From an uncultured Paracoccaceae bacterium (GTDB lineage: Bacteria > Pseudomonadota > Alphaproteobacteria > Rhodobacterales > Rhodobacteraceae), in contig CANMQJ010000004.1 of assembly GCA_947500005.1 (NCBI GenBank), positions 191,399-255,398 on the forward strand: DNA of 64,000 nucleotides, written 5' to 3'. Of the stretch, positions 26,844-36,050 are shown piece after piece; within the stretch, counting starts at the first letter, position 1, and each line of letters opens with the position of its first letter. The notes under the pieces are model-generated. The model worked only from the letters and a program-made list of their open reading frames with translations. It had not been told where the DNA came from and did not search any database. A program made the position numbers and the translations under genes.

Positions 26844-28130
26844 ATGCGCTACATGTTGACCTACGATCTCATGGAAAGCATGAGAAACACGAACCAATGG
26901 CTGGGCGCCTCGGCCAATTCGCTGGCCTCCTACCCTTGGTTCAGCATGGTTCCCAATCCCGTCTTCAGCTGGATGTCGGCCTGGGGCCAGGTGACCGAAC
27001 GCACCTTCGAACGAATGGTGGCGAAACCAGACTGGGGCATCCGCACCTTCACCTGCGAGGATGGCAAGGACCATCTCGTGGATATCCGGACCGTGGTGGA
27101 AAAACCCTTTGGCGACCTCGTGCATTTCCATGTGAACGGGCGCGAGGAACAGGAGCGCAAGGTTCTGCTGGTCGCGCCGATGTCGGGCCACTACGCCACG
27201 TTGCTTCGCTCGACGGTGAAGTCGCTGCTGGTCAATTGCGAGGTCTATATCACCGACTGGCACAATGCGCGCGACATCCCGGTGTCCTGCGGCAAGTTTG
27301 ATATCGAGGATTATACCCTCTACCTCGTGGATTTCATGCGCGAGCTGGGGCCCGACACGCATGTCGTCGCGGTCTGCCAGCCCGCACCGCTGACCCTCGC
27401 CGCCACCGCCTATCTGGCCGAACAGGACCCCGATGCACAGCCTTTGTCGCTCACGCTGATCGGCGGCCCCATCGACCCCGATGCGACGCCCACCGACGTG
27501 ACCGACTTCGGTCGCCGCGTCACCATGGGCCAGCTCGAAGAGACGATGATCCAGCGCGTGGGCTTCAAGTACAAGGGCGTAGGCCGCATGGTCTATCCCG
27601 GACTGCTGCAACTCGCCTCCTTCATGTCGATGAATGCCGACCGGCACTCCAAGGCCTTCTCGGACCAGATCCATCGCGTGATCCGGGGCGAGGCGTCGGA
27701 CCATGACGCGCATAACCGCTTCTACGACGAATACCTCGCCGTTATGGACATGACGGCCGAGTTCTACCTTTCGACGGTGGAACGCATCTTCAAGGAGCGC
27801 GAGATCGCCAAGAACGAGTTCGTCGTCAACGGTCACAAGGTCGATATCGGCAAGATCACCAACGTGGCGGTCAAGACGGTCGAAGGCGCGAATGACGACA
27901 TCTCGGCACCCGGCCAGTGCATCGCGGCGCTCGACCTCTGCACCGGCCTTCCAAAGTCGAAGAAGGCCAGCCATGTCGAACCCGGCGCCGGCCATTACGG
28001 CATCTTCGCCGGTCGCAGCTGGCGCGACAATATCCGCCCGCTGGTGATCGACTTCATGAACGCCAACTCGACCCGGCCCAAGGGGCCGCAACCGGACAAG
28101 CAGCCCGCCAACAAGAACGCGGCGGCCTGA
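26844..28130 (+). CDS. phaZ: Intracellular PHB depolymerase
   Basis: This 428-residue protein is of the intracellular PhaZ1 type, which degrades amorphous PHB in the granule. The nucleophile is a cysteine, Cys178, in HVVAVCQPAPL instead of the serine of extracellular depolymerases. The Asp and His are likely in DDISAPGQ and EPGAGHYGIFAGRSWR. CAGGAGACC precedes the ATG at 26844, giving MRYMLTYDLMESMRNTNQW. The open frame runs far upstream across the antisense strand of phaC, but that part is not coding. The DUF6151-like gene follows four bases after its stop. Confidence 0.93.
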   Translation: MRYMLTYDLMESMRNTNQWLGASANSLASYPWFSMVPNPVFSWMSAWGQVTERTFERMVAKPDWGIRTFTCEDGKDHLVDIRTVVEKPFGDLVHFHVNGREEQERKVLLVAPMSGHYATLLRSTVKSLLVNCEVYITDWHNARDIPVSCGKFDIEDYTLYLVDFMRELGPDTHVVAVCQPAPLTLAATAYLAEQDPDAQPLSLTLIGGPIDPDATPTDVTDFGRRVTMGQLEETMIQRVGFKYKGVGRMVYPGLLQLASFMSMNADRHSKAFSDQIHRVIRGEASDHDAHNRFYDEYLAVMDMTAEFYLSTVERIFKEREIAKNEFVVNGHKVDIGKITNVAVKTVEGANDDISAPGQCIAALDLCTGLPKSKKASHVEPGAGHYGIFAGRSWRDNIRPLVIDFMNANSTRPKGPQPDKQPANKNAAA

Positions 28131-28134
28131 GCGG

Positions 28135-28713
28135 ATGGGCGCGGCGGAGCCACTCCGCTTCGCCTGTGACTGCGGCATATTGAGGGGAAATCTCGACGCG
28201 TCCGCCCTCCGGGGCGGATTTCGCGTTGTCTGCTATTGCCCCGATTGCCGCGCGGCCGAGCTGTTCCTGAACAGGCCCGATCCGGCCCCCAGCCCCGTCG
28301 ACCTCTTCCAGACCACCCCCGACCGTGTCCAAATCGACACCGGCACCGAATGTCTCGGCCTGTTCCGCCTCGGGCCGAAGGGGCTGTTTCGCTGGTATGC
28401 CACCTGTTGCGACGCGCCGATGTTCAACACGCTCGCCAAGGCCGGGCTGCCGTTTGTCGGCCTCCACAGCGGCCGAGTGGCCGGGGCCGAGCCCCTTGGC
28501 CCGGTGCGCGGAAAGTCCTTTGTTCCGACGCCCGGCGGCAGGCCGAAATTCGAGGGATCGGCGGCGATGACATGGGGCGCGCTCAACCGCATGGCCGCGG
28601 CGCGGCTTTCAGGCCGCTGGCGGCGGACACCCTTTTTCGACACCTCGACCGGCGAACCCACAGTCCGGCCGCAGATATTGACCCGGCAGGAGCGCGCCGC
28701 GCTCTATCCCTGA
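28135..28713 (+). CDS. Cysteine-rich DUF6151-like protein
   Basis: This 192-residue protein has three cysteine pairs, CDCG (about 13-15), CYCPDC (33-38) and TCCD (about 90), resembling the zinc ribbons of GFA-like (glutathione-dependent formaldehyde-activating) proteins. I recall similar proteins as DUF6151; the reaction is unknown. The ATG lies four bases after the phaZ stop, so it belongs to the same transcript, but a role in PHB turnover is only a possibility. Its end overlaps the convergent hydrolase gene by 10 bp. Confidence 0.7.
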   Translation: MGAAEPLRFACDCGILRGNLDASALRGGFRVVCYCPDCRAAELFLNRPDPAPSPVDLFQTTPDRVQIDTGTECLGLFRLGPKGLFRWYATCCDAPMFNTLAKAGLPFVGLHSGRVAGAEPLGPVRGKSFVPTPGGRPKFEGSAAMTWGALNRMAAARLSGRWRRTPFFDTSTGEPTVRPQILTRQERAALYP

Positions 28714-29411
28714 CGCTTCATCGCGAGCCAGTCGCGCAGGGCGGCCGTCACGGCCTCCGGCGTCTCCAGCGTCGGGATATGTCCCGCCTCCTCGATCACG
28801 TGCAGTTCGGCCCCTTCGATCAACTCGGCCATGAACCGGTGGCGCTTGAGCGGCGTAAGCCCATCATGCGCGCCGCACAGGATCAGCGTCGGCACCCGGA
28901 TCTTGCGCAGCGTTCCCTGCTGGTCCGGTCGCCGCTGCAAGGCGCGCGATTGCCGCACGAAAATCTCGGGCCCCAGGTCGCGCGCCATGGTCATCACCTG
29001 TTCCAGCACCGCCACCCGGCCGGGTCCGGGGGCCAGGAATTCCGGCCGCATCGCCTGTTTCATCACCTCGTCCAGACGCCCGGCGCGCGCGCCCACGATC
29101 ATCGGTTCGCGCGCGGCGGCGATCTGCGGCGTGTCGGCCAGCGCATCGGTGTCCATCAGGCAGATCCGCGTCACCCGGTCGGGCGCGCGGCGCAGGATTT
29201 CCATCGCCACGATGCCGCCCATGCTCAACCCCGCCAGCGCAAAGCGTTTGGGCAACTGGTCGAGCAGCCCGCTGGCGATCTCCTCGATCCGCTCGCCCTG
29301 CGTGATCGGCGCGATCGTCACCGCCCGCTCTCGCGAGAGATGCAGCATCTGGTGGTGAAAAAGCCGCGCATCGCACATCATGCCGGGCAGCAGGACCACG
29401 GGTTCGGTCAT
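28704..29411 (-). CDS. Alpha/beta hydrolase
   Basis: This 235-residue protein is compact, with the nucleophile elbow GLSMGG (Ser63), the Asp in LILCGAHDGLTP and the His in EEAGHIPTLE, a complete triad. The oxyanion region is VVLLPGMMCDARLF, common in small esterases related to BioH and to 3-oxoadipate enol-lactonase. It has no signal peptide and so is cytoplasmic. The ATG at 29411 gives MTEPVVLLPGMM; the frame extends upstream without homology. The substrate is unknown. Confidence 0.85.
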   Translation of the reverse strand: MTEPVVLLPGMMCDARLFHHQMLHLSRERAVTIAPITQGERIEEIASGLLDQLPKRFALAGLSMGGIVAMEILRRAPDRVTRICLMDTDALADTPQIAAAREPMIVGARAGRLDEVMKQAMRPEFLAPGPGRVAVLEQVMTMARDLGPEIFVRQSRALQRRPDQQGTLRKIRVPTLILCGAHDGLTPLKRHRFMAELIEGAELHVIEEAGHIPTLETPEAVTAALRDWLAMKRQG

Positions 29412-29494
29412 GTCGAATGTCCCTCGGGGCCAAGGTAGGGGGCCGGTTTTGCGCGCAGCATGGGGGTTTTGCCTGCCCCCTGCAAGGCCCGCAC

Positions 29495-30127
29495 TCAGGG
29501 GTGGGCTATCGCGCGGAAAGGTGGGAAATCGGCGTATCTTGCCCGGCGGATCTCCGCCGTCTCGGGCGGGTCCTCTCCGGCTTTCAGCAGCGTCCCGCGC
29601 GGCGCGATGTAGCTGTCGATCCGCCGCTGCGGCACCGGCCGCCAGGCGATATTGAAGGCGCAGAGCTTCGGAAAGAACCAGATCTCGGAATAGTCCAGGT
29701 GATCGTGCATCCACCAGGCCAGATCGCGCCAGTCCCGCCCCTGCGCATGGCGATCCGCGAACCACGGAATGACGATCGAGGCGCCCGCGATCCGGTCGCC
29801 GCCACGCCCCCGGTCCCAGACATGGCATTCCAGCGGGTTGTCGTTGCGCGCGCAATTGAGCCCGTTCTCGTTGCCGAACCGGTTGAGCGCGGCCGAGCGA
29901 TAGCCCGAGCGCACGGCGATCCGGCCGAAGGTCTCTTGCAACGGGTCGAGCAATGTCTCGCACAGCGCCCGGCCCGTCTCGATGGCCAGGTCGGGATCGT
30001 CGGGGATGTTCGGCAGCCCGTGGAAATTCCCGATCTCGGAATAGAGGAACTCCCGCATGTAGAAATGCCGCGACAGCCGCACGCGCCCCAGCGTCTCGAG
30101 GCTCCACATGCTGCGCGGCCGTCGCAT
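29495..30127 (-). CDS. Peptidase M15-like protein
   Basis: This 210-residue protein starts MRRPRSMWSLETLGRVRLSRHFY and has FGRIAVRSGYRSAALN, ECHVWDRG and LDYSEIWFFPKL. The RSGYRSxxLN stretch and a following His region are typical of D-Ala-D-Ala carboxypeptidase-like (M15/YcbK) folds, though not all zinc ligands are obvious. It has no signal peptide. The start codon shares one base with the stop of the upstream hydrolase gene (TGATG), so three minus-strand genes (31116, 30127 and this one) form an operon. It may act on cell-wall peptides or phage-like substrates. Confidence 0.65.
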   Translation of the reverse strand: MRRPRSMWSLETLGRVRLSRHFYMREFLYSEIGNFHGLPNIPDDPDLAIETGRALCETLLDPLQETFGRIAVRSGYRSAALNRFGNENGLNCARNDNPLECHVWDRGRGGDRIAGASIVIPWFADRHAQGRDWRDLAWWMHDHLDYSEIWFFPKLCAFNIAWRPVPQRRIDSYIAPRGTLLKAGEDPPETAEIRRARYADFPPFRAIAHP

Positions 30128-31119
30128 CACCCGATTCCCTGCCGCGCCAGCCAGTCGAGGATATCCCGCACCGCCGCCCCGGTCTGTCCCGGCGAGAGGA
30201 TGTCGCCGGCGATGACATGCGCCGCCGGATCGTCCCCCGGCCCCATCTCGACCCGCTGCACCTCGGCCTCGGCGCCCCAGTCGCGCGCCACCTCCAGCGT
30301 CGCATCGGCGCGCACGACACTGTCCATCTCGGCAAGCCGGAACAGTGCGGGAACCGTCGCGCGGCTCTTGTCCAGACGGTCCACCGCGCGCACCAGCGCG
30401 GCCATCGAAACGACCGCCGACCACGGATAGGCCGTCGTCCAATAGCGTGCCTGGCCCGCATTCGCAGGCTCGAACCCGCGCTCGGGCCCCAGCACCAGCG
30501 GCAGCAGGACCCGCGCCCCCGGCAGGGTCAGCAGCCAGGCGTTGGGATCGTTGATCCCGTAATTGGGCGAAAGCAGGACCAGGGCGGCGATGCCCTCCTG
30601 CATCCCGGGGTGAAGCGCCGCCGCCGTGGCCAGCGTGCCCCCGGTCGAGGTTGCGATCACGACCACACGCTCGCCCACCGCGCGCGCGGCCGCCAGCCCC
30701 TCGGCCATGTCAGCCACCCAGTCCGAGGCCGTGACCTCCCCCAGCGCGGCACCACCGCGCCCATGGCCCCGCAACCGCGTATAGACAAGGTTCGCGCCGA
30801 GCGCCTCGGCCACGCGGTCGGGCAACGGGCGGACCTCCTCGGATGTCGCCGAGAACCCGTGGACATAAAGCACCGAAACCGGCGTGCGCCGCTCCTTGAA
30901 CCCTTCGCGCCAGATCACCCGCTTCTCGACGCCCGGCGTGATATCGCCATGCAGGCTCTCCACCGATTCGAAATAGACCTGCACCCCCTCGCCGAAACGG
31001 CGCGGTTCGAAGGAAGCATAGAGATCGACCCGCTCGGGCGGCGCGAGCCACCAGAGCACGCCCGTCAGAGCCAGCAGGACCAGCAGGACCCGGCCGAGGA
31101 CCCGGCCAAAGCGCCTCAC
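30127..31119 (-). CDS. Membrane-anchored alpha/beta hydrolase
   Basis: This 330-residue protein has an N-terminal membrane anchor (VLLVLLALTGVLWWLAP, residues 11-27) and an alpha/beta hydrolase domain from about residue 80 (VSVLYVHGFSATSEEVRPLP). The nucleophile region is VIATSTGG with Ser158; Ala replaces the usual first glycine of the elbow. The active site is predicted on the periplasmic side. The ATG overlaps the stop of the upstream hydrolase by 4 bp (ATGA). Substrate unknown; carboxylesterase or lipase activity is plausible. Confidence 0.8.
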   Translation of the reverse strand: MRRFGRVLGRVLLVLLALTGVLWWLAPPERVDLYASFEPRRFGEGVQVYFESVESLHGDITPGVEKRVIWREGFKERRTPVSVLYVHGFSATSEEVRPLPDRVAEALGANLVYTRLRGHGRGGAALGEVTASDWVADMAEGLAAARAVGERVVVIATSTGGTLATAAALHPGMQEGIAALVLLSPNYGINDPNAWLLTLPGARVLLPLVLGPERGFEPANAGQARYWTTAYPWSAVVSMAALVRAVDRLDKSRATVPALFRLAEMDSVVRADATLEVARDWGAEAEVQRVEMGPGDDPAAHVIAGDILSPGQTGAAVRDILDWLARQGIG

Positions 31120-31865
31120 GCCGCGCCCGGCAGCTCGCGGATCGCGTCCTCGATCAGCCCCAGGCAGGGTCCGTCCGAAAAGCGATGATCGGCATCCTTG
31201 ACCAGCAACAGGCGCATGTCGTCACATTCCGCGTGCTCAAGCAGGCGCAGCGCCGTCCCCGTGCTCACCGCCGTGTCCGCCGTGCCTTGCAGGCACCGCA
31301 CGGGGAAAGGCAGCTTGAGCGGCGCACGCAGCACAAGTCGCTCCCGCCCGTCCTCGATCATGCGCCGCGTGACGACATAGGGTTCCATGTAATCCGACGG
31401 CAGTTCGACCTGCCCGGTCTGCGTCAGCGCGGCTTTCTGCGCCTCGTCGAACCCGGCCCACCAACCGTCCTCGGTGAAATCCGGCGCGGCGGCGATGGTC
31501 ACCATCCCGGCGATCCGCTCGGGGCGCTCGCGCGCCAGCAAAAGCGCCTGCCACCCCCCCATGGACGAACCCACGACGATCAGCGGCCCCTCGGTCAGCG
31601 TCTCCAGCGCGGCCAGCGTATCCTCGTGCCAGTCACCGATGCAGCCTTCCTCGAAAGTCCCCGAGCTTTCGCCATGTCCGGAATAGTCGAACCGCAGGAA
31701 GGCACGCCCCTGCGCCTGTGCCCAGGCCTCCAGATGCACCGCCTTGGTGCCCTCCATGTCCGACTTGAGCCCGCCCAGGAACACGATGCAGGGCCCCGCC
31801 CCTTCGGTCTTGTGATAAGCCAGCCGCCGCCCCTGCGGCGTTTCCAGAAATTGCGTCGCTGCCAT
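31116..31865 (-). CDS. Alpha/beta hydrolase, ABHD10-like
   Basis: This 249-residue protein starts MAATQFLETPQGRRLAYHKTEG with LRFDYSGHGESSG, the nucleophile elbow GSSMGG (Ser101) and the His in KDADHRFSD. The overall pattern resembles the ABHD10/palmitoyl-protein-thioesterase-like branch in alphaproteobacteria. It is cytoplasmic. First of three overlapping minus-strand genes. The ATG at 31865 is followed directly by conserved sequence, and the upstream region holds only a dispersed 3' element of yebC. Confidence 0.85.
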   Translation of the reverse strand: MAATQFLETPQGRRLAYHKTEGAGPCIVFLGGLKSDMEGTKAVHLEAWAQAQGRAFLRFDYSGHGESSGTFEEGCIGDWHEDTLAALETLTEGPLIVVGSSMGGWQALLLARERPERIAGMVTIAAAPDFTEDGWWAGFDEAQKAALTQTGQVELPSDYMEPYVVTRRMIEDGRERLVLRAPLKLPFPVRCLQGTADTAVSTGTALRLLEHAECDDMRLLLVKDADHRFSDGPCLGLIEDAIRELPGAA

Positions 31866-31969
31866 GAAACCCTCTCCGTCGCGTCGCGCGCATCATGACG
31901 ACGCGCGGCAGGCATCGCAATCTCTGACGGAGGGGGCCCGCCCGGCGCGCAGCCTCGCACGCGCCTGCT

Positions 31970-32035
31970 CTTCATCTCTTTCCAAATACTCGGGGGTGAA
32001 TTGGCGCGCAGCGCCAAGAGGGGGCAAAGCCCCCT
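31970..32035 (-). repeat. Dispersed 3' double-hairpin element, copy C (after yebC)
   Basis: Read on the minus strand nine bases after the yebC stop: AGGGGGC-TTT-GCCCCCT hairpin, then TTGGCGC-TGC-GCGCCAA hairpin, TTCACCCCCG, and GAGTATTTGGAAAGAGATGA. The loop of the first hairpin differs from copies A and B while the stem is kept. Confidence 0.75.
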
Positions 32036-32044
32036 CCCCCGGTG

Positions 32045-32785
32045 TCACAGCTTCGCCATCACCTCGTCGGAGGCATCGAAATTCGCCGTGACGCGCTGCA
32101 CGTCGTCATCGTCCTCCAGCGCCTCGATCAGCTTCATCAGCTTCTGCATCCCCTCGAGATCCAGTTCGGTCGAGGTGGTGGGCTTCCAGACCAGCTTGGT
32201 CGATTCCGACTCACCCAACTGTTCCTCAAGCGCGGTCGACACCTCGTTCAGATCGGTATCCGCGCAATAGATGATGTGCCCGTCCTCCGAGCTTTCGACA
32301 TCTTCGGCCCCCGCCTCGATCGCCGCCTCGAAGACGGTTTCGGCATCGCCCGCCGAGGAAGGGTAGATCACCTCGCCCTTCCGTTCGAACATAAAGCCCA
32401 CCGAGCCCGTCTCGCCGAGGTTCCCGCCGTTCTTGGAAAAGGTCGAGCGCACGTTCGACGCGGTGCGGTTGCGGTTGTCGGTCATCGCCTCGACGATCAC
32501 GGCGACACCGCCCGGGCCATAGCCTTCATAACGGATTTCCTCATAATCCTCGCTGTCGCCGCCCATCGACTTCTTGATCGCGCGCTCGATCACGTCCTTG
32601 GGCACCGATTGCGACTTGGCTTCCTTCACCGCCAGTCGCAGGCGCGGGTTCTTCTCGGGATCGGGATCGCCCATCTTGGCGGCGACGGTGATCTCTTTCG
32701 ACAGTTTCGAAAACAGCTTGGACCGCGCGGCGTCCTGACGGCCCTTGCGGTGCTGGATATTTGCCCATTTGGAATGGCCGGCCAT
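32045..32785 (-). CDS. YebC/PmpR-family protein
   Basis: This 246-residue protein starts [29 protein letters not shown], the hallmark of the YebC family, and has [21 protein letters not shown] in the central domain. Members were described as DNA-binding regulators, and more recently as factors that help ribosomes at stretches of prolines. The length and domain order are normal. The ATG at 32785 is fixed by the conserved N-terminus. It is divergent from the SLC13-type carrier, 145 bp apart, and has a dispersed 3' element downstream. Confidence 0.95.
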   Translation of the reverse strand: MAGHSKWANIQHRKGRQDAARSKLFSKLSKEITVAAKMGDPDPEKNPRLRLAVKEAKSQSVPKDVIERAIKKSMGGDSEDYEEIRYEGYGPGGVAVIVEAMTDNRNRTASNVRSTFSKNGGNLGETGSVGFMFERKGEVIYPSSAGDAETVFEAAIEAGAEDVESSEDGHIIYCADTDLNEVSTALEEQLGESESTKLVWKPTTSTELDLEGMQKLMKLIEALEDDDDVQRVTANFDASDEVMAKL

Positions 32786-32930
32786 GCCTAGTTCGTCCTT
32801 CTTCGGGAAATCTGCGGAAAATCTGGCGCCTTCTTTAGAAAATGCAGGCGGCGGGCGCAAGATCACCGCACCTTTCCCGGCCATGCGATTGCCCGGTGAC
32901 ACTGTCCCGCGCCCGCTATAGCGTGCCGCC

Positions 32931-34703
32931 ATGACCACCGACCAGATCATCCTCTTCACTCTTTTCGCCCTCGTTTTCGCCCTGCTGCTCTGGGGCCGCT
33001 GGCGTTATGACATCGTGGCCTTCGCCGCGCTCATGGCCGGAGTGGTGCTGGGCGTGGTCGAAACCGACGCGGCCTTCGCGGGCTTCGGCCACCCGGCGAC
33101 GCTGGTGGTGGCGCTGGTGCTGGTGGTCTCGGCGGGTCTGGTCCGCTCGGGCGCGGTCATGCTGATCACGCGCACGCTGGTCGACAGTTCGCGCAAGCTT
33201 GGGGCGCATATCGCGCTTCTGGGCGGGGTGGCGGCGGTTCTCTCGGCCTTCATGAACAACGTGGCCGCGCTGGCCCTGCTGATGCCGGTGGACATCCAGA
33301 CCGCGCGCAAGGCGGGCCGCGTGCCTGGGCTTTCGCTGATGCCGCTCAGCTTCGCGACCATCCTGGGCGGCATGGCCACGCTGATCGGCACGCCGCCCAA
33401 CATCATCATCGCCACGATCCGCGAGGATACGCTGGGCGAACCCTTCGCCATGTTCGACTTCGCCCCGGTCGGCGCCGCCGCCGCACTCGCCGGTCTGATC
33501 TTCGTCGCGCTGGTTGGCTATCGCCTGATCCCGGTGCGCGGCGACACGAAGGACCAGCAGGAGGCCTTGGCGCAATACATCGCCGAACTGACCGTTCCCG
33601 AGGAGTCCGAACATATCGGCAAGCGCCTGGCCGAGCTGGACCCGGCCGCCGAGCAGACCGACACCGCGATCCTGGGCCTGATCCGGGACGAGACCCGCCT
33701 CTATGGCCGCGCACGCCACACGCTCCTGCGCGCGGGCGACACGCTTGTGCTCGAGGCCACGCCAGAGGCGCTGGACGAGTTCCGCGCGGCACTCGGCCTC
33801 GATTTCTCGGATGCCGAACGGCAGGACATGCTGACCGCGGCGGGCGAAGGGCTCGAAGTGATCGAGGTCGTGGTCCCGCAGGACGCCGCCATCGTCGGAC
33901 GCACCGCGCAGGGCATCGGGCTGGCCTGGCGGCAGAACACGATTCTGCTGGGCATCGCCCGCCAGGGCCGCCGCATCACCGAGCAGGTCCGCCGGACCGA
34001 GATCCTGCCGGGCGACCTGCTGCTGCTGCTCTCGCCGCGCGACCGGGCGGCCGATGTCGCGGACTGGCTGGGCTGCCTGCCGCTGGCCCATCGCGGCCTG
34101 GCCGTCACCGAGAACAACAAGGTCTGGCTTGCCATCGGCCTTTTTGCCGCCGCCGTGGTGGCGGCCAGCGTGGGCCTGCTCTACCTGCCCATCGCGCTGG
34201 GGATCGTCGTCGTCGGATATGTGCTGACCGGCATTCTCCCGCTCTCCGGTCTCTACGACCATATCGAATGGCCTGTCGTGGTGCTCCTTGGTTCGATGAT
34301 CCCGCTGGGCGCGGCGCTCGAGAAGTCGGGCGGCACCGAGCTGATCGCGGGATCGCTGATCGCCCTGACCGAGGGGATGCCCGCCTGGGCGATCCTGACG
34401 GTGCTGATGGTGGTGACGATGACGCTCTCCGACGTTCTCAACAACACCGCCACTGCGATCGTTGCCGCCCCGGTGGGGATCCAGATGGCGCGCACGCTCG
34501 ACGTGTCGCCCGACCCGTTCCTAATGGCCGTCGCGGTTGCGGCCTCGGCGGCCTTCCTCACCCCCATCGGGCACAAGAACAACACGCTGGTCCTGGGCCC
34601 CGGCGGCTATCGCTTCGGCGATTACTGGCGCATGGGCCTGCCGCTCGAGATCATCGTGATCGCCGTCTCGATCCCGGCGATCCTGACCTTCTGGCCGCTC
34701 TGA
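32931..34703 (+). CDS. SLC13-type carrier with two RCK_C (TrkA-C) domains, paralogue 1
   Basis: This 590-residue inner-membrane protein has two bundles of membrane helices (about 1-180 and 400-590) separated by two cytoplasmic RCK_C domains (about 200-290 and 300-385; [35 protein letters not shown]). The carrier signatures [11 protein letters not shown] and [15 protein letters not shown] in the first half and [13 protein letters not shown] and [17 protein letters not shown] in the second half mark the divalent anion/sodium symporter family. The substrate (sulfate, tungstate, dicarboxylate) is not predictable. A paralogue is encoded at 40616. Confidence 0.9.
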   Translation: MTTDQIILFTLFALVFALLLWGRWRYDIVAFAALMAGVVLGVVETDAAFAGFGHPATLVVALVLVVSAGLVRSGAVMLITRTLVDSSRKLGAHIALLGGVAAVLSAFMNNVAALALLMPVDIQTARKAGRVPGLSLMPLSFATILGGMATLIGTPPNIIIATIREDTLGEPFAMFDFAPVGAAAALAGLIFVALVGYRLIPVRGDTKDQQEALAQYIAELTVPEESEHIGKRLAELDPAAEQTDTAILGLIRDETRLYGRARHTLLRAGDTLVLEATPEALDEFRAALGLDFSDAERQDMLTAAGEGLEVIEVVVPQDAAIVGRTAQGIGLAWRQNTILLGIARQGRRITEQVRRTEILPGDLLLLLSPRDRAADVADWLGCLPLAHRGLAVTENNKVWLAIGLFAAAVVAASVGLLYLPIALGIVVVGYVLTGILPLSGLYDHIEWPVVVLLGSMIPLGAALEKSGGTELIAGSLIALTEGMPAWAILTVLMVVTMTLSDVLNNTATAIVAAPVGIQMARTLDVSPDPFLMAVAVAASAAFLTPIGHKNNTLVLGPGGYRFGDYWRMGLPLEIIVIAVSIPAILTFWPL

Positions 34704-34705
34704 AC

Positions 34706-35440
34706 ATGAAACCGTTCCTGATCCTCCAGCTGCGCCCCGAAACCGATGCCAGCGATGCCGAGTTCGCCTCGATCCTCGCCCGCTCCGGCCTCGCCCCCGA
34801 GCGTGCCCACCGCGTAAGGCTCGACCGCGAGAGCCTTCCCGAGGGACCGGACGTGACCGATTACGCGGGGGTCATCGTCGGCGGCGGCCCCGGCTGCGTG
34901 AGCGACCCCGCCGCCAGCAAACCGCCGCTCGAGGCGCGGATCGAGGCGGCGATCCTCTCGCTCATGCCGCAGATCACCGCGCGCGATCACCCCTACATGG
35001 GCTGCTGCTACGGGCTTGGCATCCTCACCGCGCATCTGGGCGGCGAGATGAGCAAGGCGCGCTATTCCGAACCCGTCGGCCCCTCGGCTTGCGCCCTCAC
35101 GCCCGAGGGCGCCGACGACGCGCTCCTTGCCGGGCTGCCGCCCGTCTTCGACGCCTTCGTCGGCCACAAGGAGGCGGTGCAGACCCTGCCGCCCGGCTGC
35201 ACCCATCTCGTCTCTTCCGGCCCCTGCCCGTTCCAGATGATCCGCTGGGGCGAAAACGTCTATGCCACGCAGTTCCACCCCGAGGCCAACGCCACCGATT
35301 TCGAGGCCCGCATCCGCATCTACCGCAACCACGGCTATTTCCCGCCCGAGGATGCCGACCGTCTGATCGCGCTCTGCCATGCGGCCGAGGTCACCTGGCC
35401 CGGCGAGATCCTGCGCCGTTTCGTGCAGCGCTATAGCTGA
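34706..35440 (+). CDS. Class I glutamine amidotransferase-like protein
   Basis: This 244-residue protein starts MKPFLILQLRPETDASDAEF. The predicted triad is Cys101 in MGCCYGLG (adjacent Cys100), and His191 and Glu193 in TQFHPEANA. YAGVIVGGGPGCVS forms the oxyanion strand. Standalone members are often misannotated as GMP synthase; here no synthetase partner is near. The ATG lies two bases after the SLC13 stop, so it is co-transcribed with the carrier. It is related only distantly to the amidotransferase at 18183. Confidence 0.85.
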   Translation: MKPFLILQLRPETDASDAEFASILARSGLAPERAHRVRLDRESLPEGPDVTDYAGVIVGGGPGCVSDPAASKPPLEARIEAAILSLMPQITARDHPYMGCCYGLGILTAHLGGEMSKARYSEPVGPSACALTPEGADDALLAGLPPVFDAFVGHKEAVQTLPPGCTHLVSSGPCPFQMIRWGENVYATQFHPEANATDFEARIRIYRNHGYFPPEDADRLIALCHAAEVTWPGEILRRFVQRYS

Positions 35441-35474
35441 TCCGCACTCCATCCCCCCGGGAACATCCGCACCA

Positions 35475-35501
35475 TGCAGGTGTTGGCATCATGAACCTGC
35501 A
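35475..35501. promoter_or_regulatory. Dyad upstream of the 35518 gene
   Basis: TGCAGGT (35475-35481) and ACCTGCA (35495-35501) form a perfect 7-bp inverted repeat around 13 nt, ending five bases before the GGAG ribosome site of the gene at 35518. It could be an operator or an mRNA hairpin near the ribosome site. Confidence 0.4.
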
Positions 35502-35517
35502 GAATTGGAGATATGTC

Positions 35518-35967
35518 ATGTTCGCGACAACCGCGACACGGCCCCAGGGAAGCCCGGAAACTCACCGCGACTTCGAGCGGGAGGCGAAACACAGGCTGGA
35601 GTGGTACGCCGCACGGCCGCACCTGATCGAAGACCGGCTCAGGGAGCTGGACGAGGAATGGGACATCGAACGGGCGATCCAGGCGAATGCCGCCACTCTC
35701 GCGCTGACCGGCACCGCCCTGGCGATGACCCATGACCGCAGATGGTCCTTTCTTCCTCTCGCCGTGACCGGATTCCTGCTGCAACACGCGACGCAGGGCT
35801 GGTGCCCCCCCGTGCCGATCCTGCGTTCGCTGGGCTTCCGCACTCAGGGCGAGATCGAACGGGAACGCTACGCGCTCAAGGCGGTGCGCGGCGATTTCGA
35901 CCACCTGCCCGAGGGGACCGTGCCGGACCGGCTGCGTGCCGACGCGGCTTTCCACGCAGCGCATTGA
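35518..35967 (+). CDS. Small protein with a membrane segment (DUF2892-like)
   Basis: This 149-residue protein starts MFATTATRPQGSPETHRDFERE. The first half is charged and helical; residues of about 65-95 are hydrophobic (ATLALTGTALAMTHDRRWSF, LPLAVTGFLLQHA) and resemble the DUF2892/YgaP membrane hairpin. I chose the ATG at 35518, with GGAG seven bases before it, over an ATG nine codons upstream that falls inside the dyad. It may be cytoplasmic-facing with a reentrant hairpin. Its role is unknown. Confidence 0.65.
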   Translation: MFATTATRPQGSPETHRDFEREAKHRLEWYAARPHLIEDRLRELDEEWDIERAIQANAATLALTGTALAMTHDRRWSFLPLAVTGFLLQHATQGWCPPVPILRSLGFRTQGEIERERYALKAVRGDFDHLPEGTVPDRLRADAAFHAAH

Positions 35968-36050
35968 ACGCTGACCTTGCGGCAGACTTGCCTGATCACA
36001 CGCCCCGCCTCTAGGCTGGCCCGAACGGCAATCTGCGGGAGGAGCGGTCG

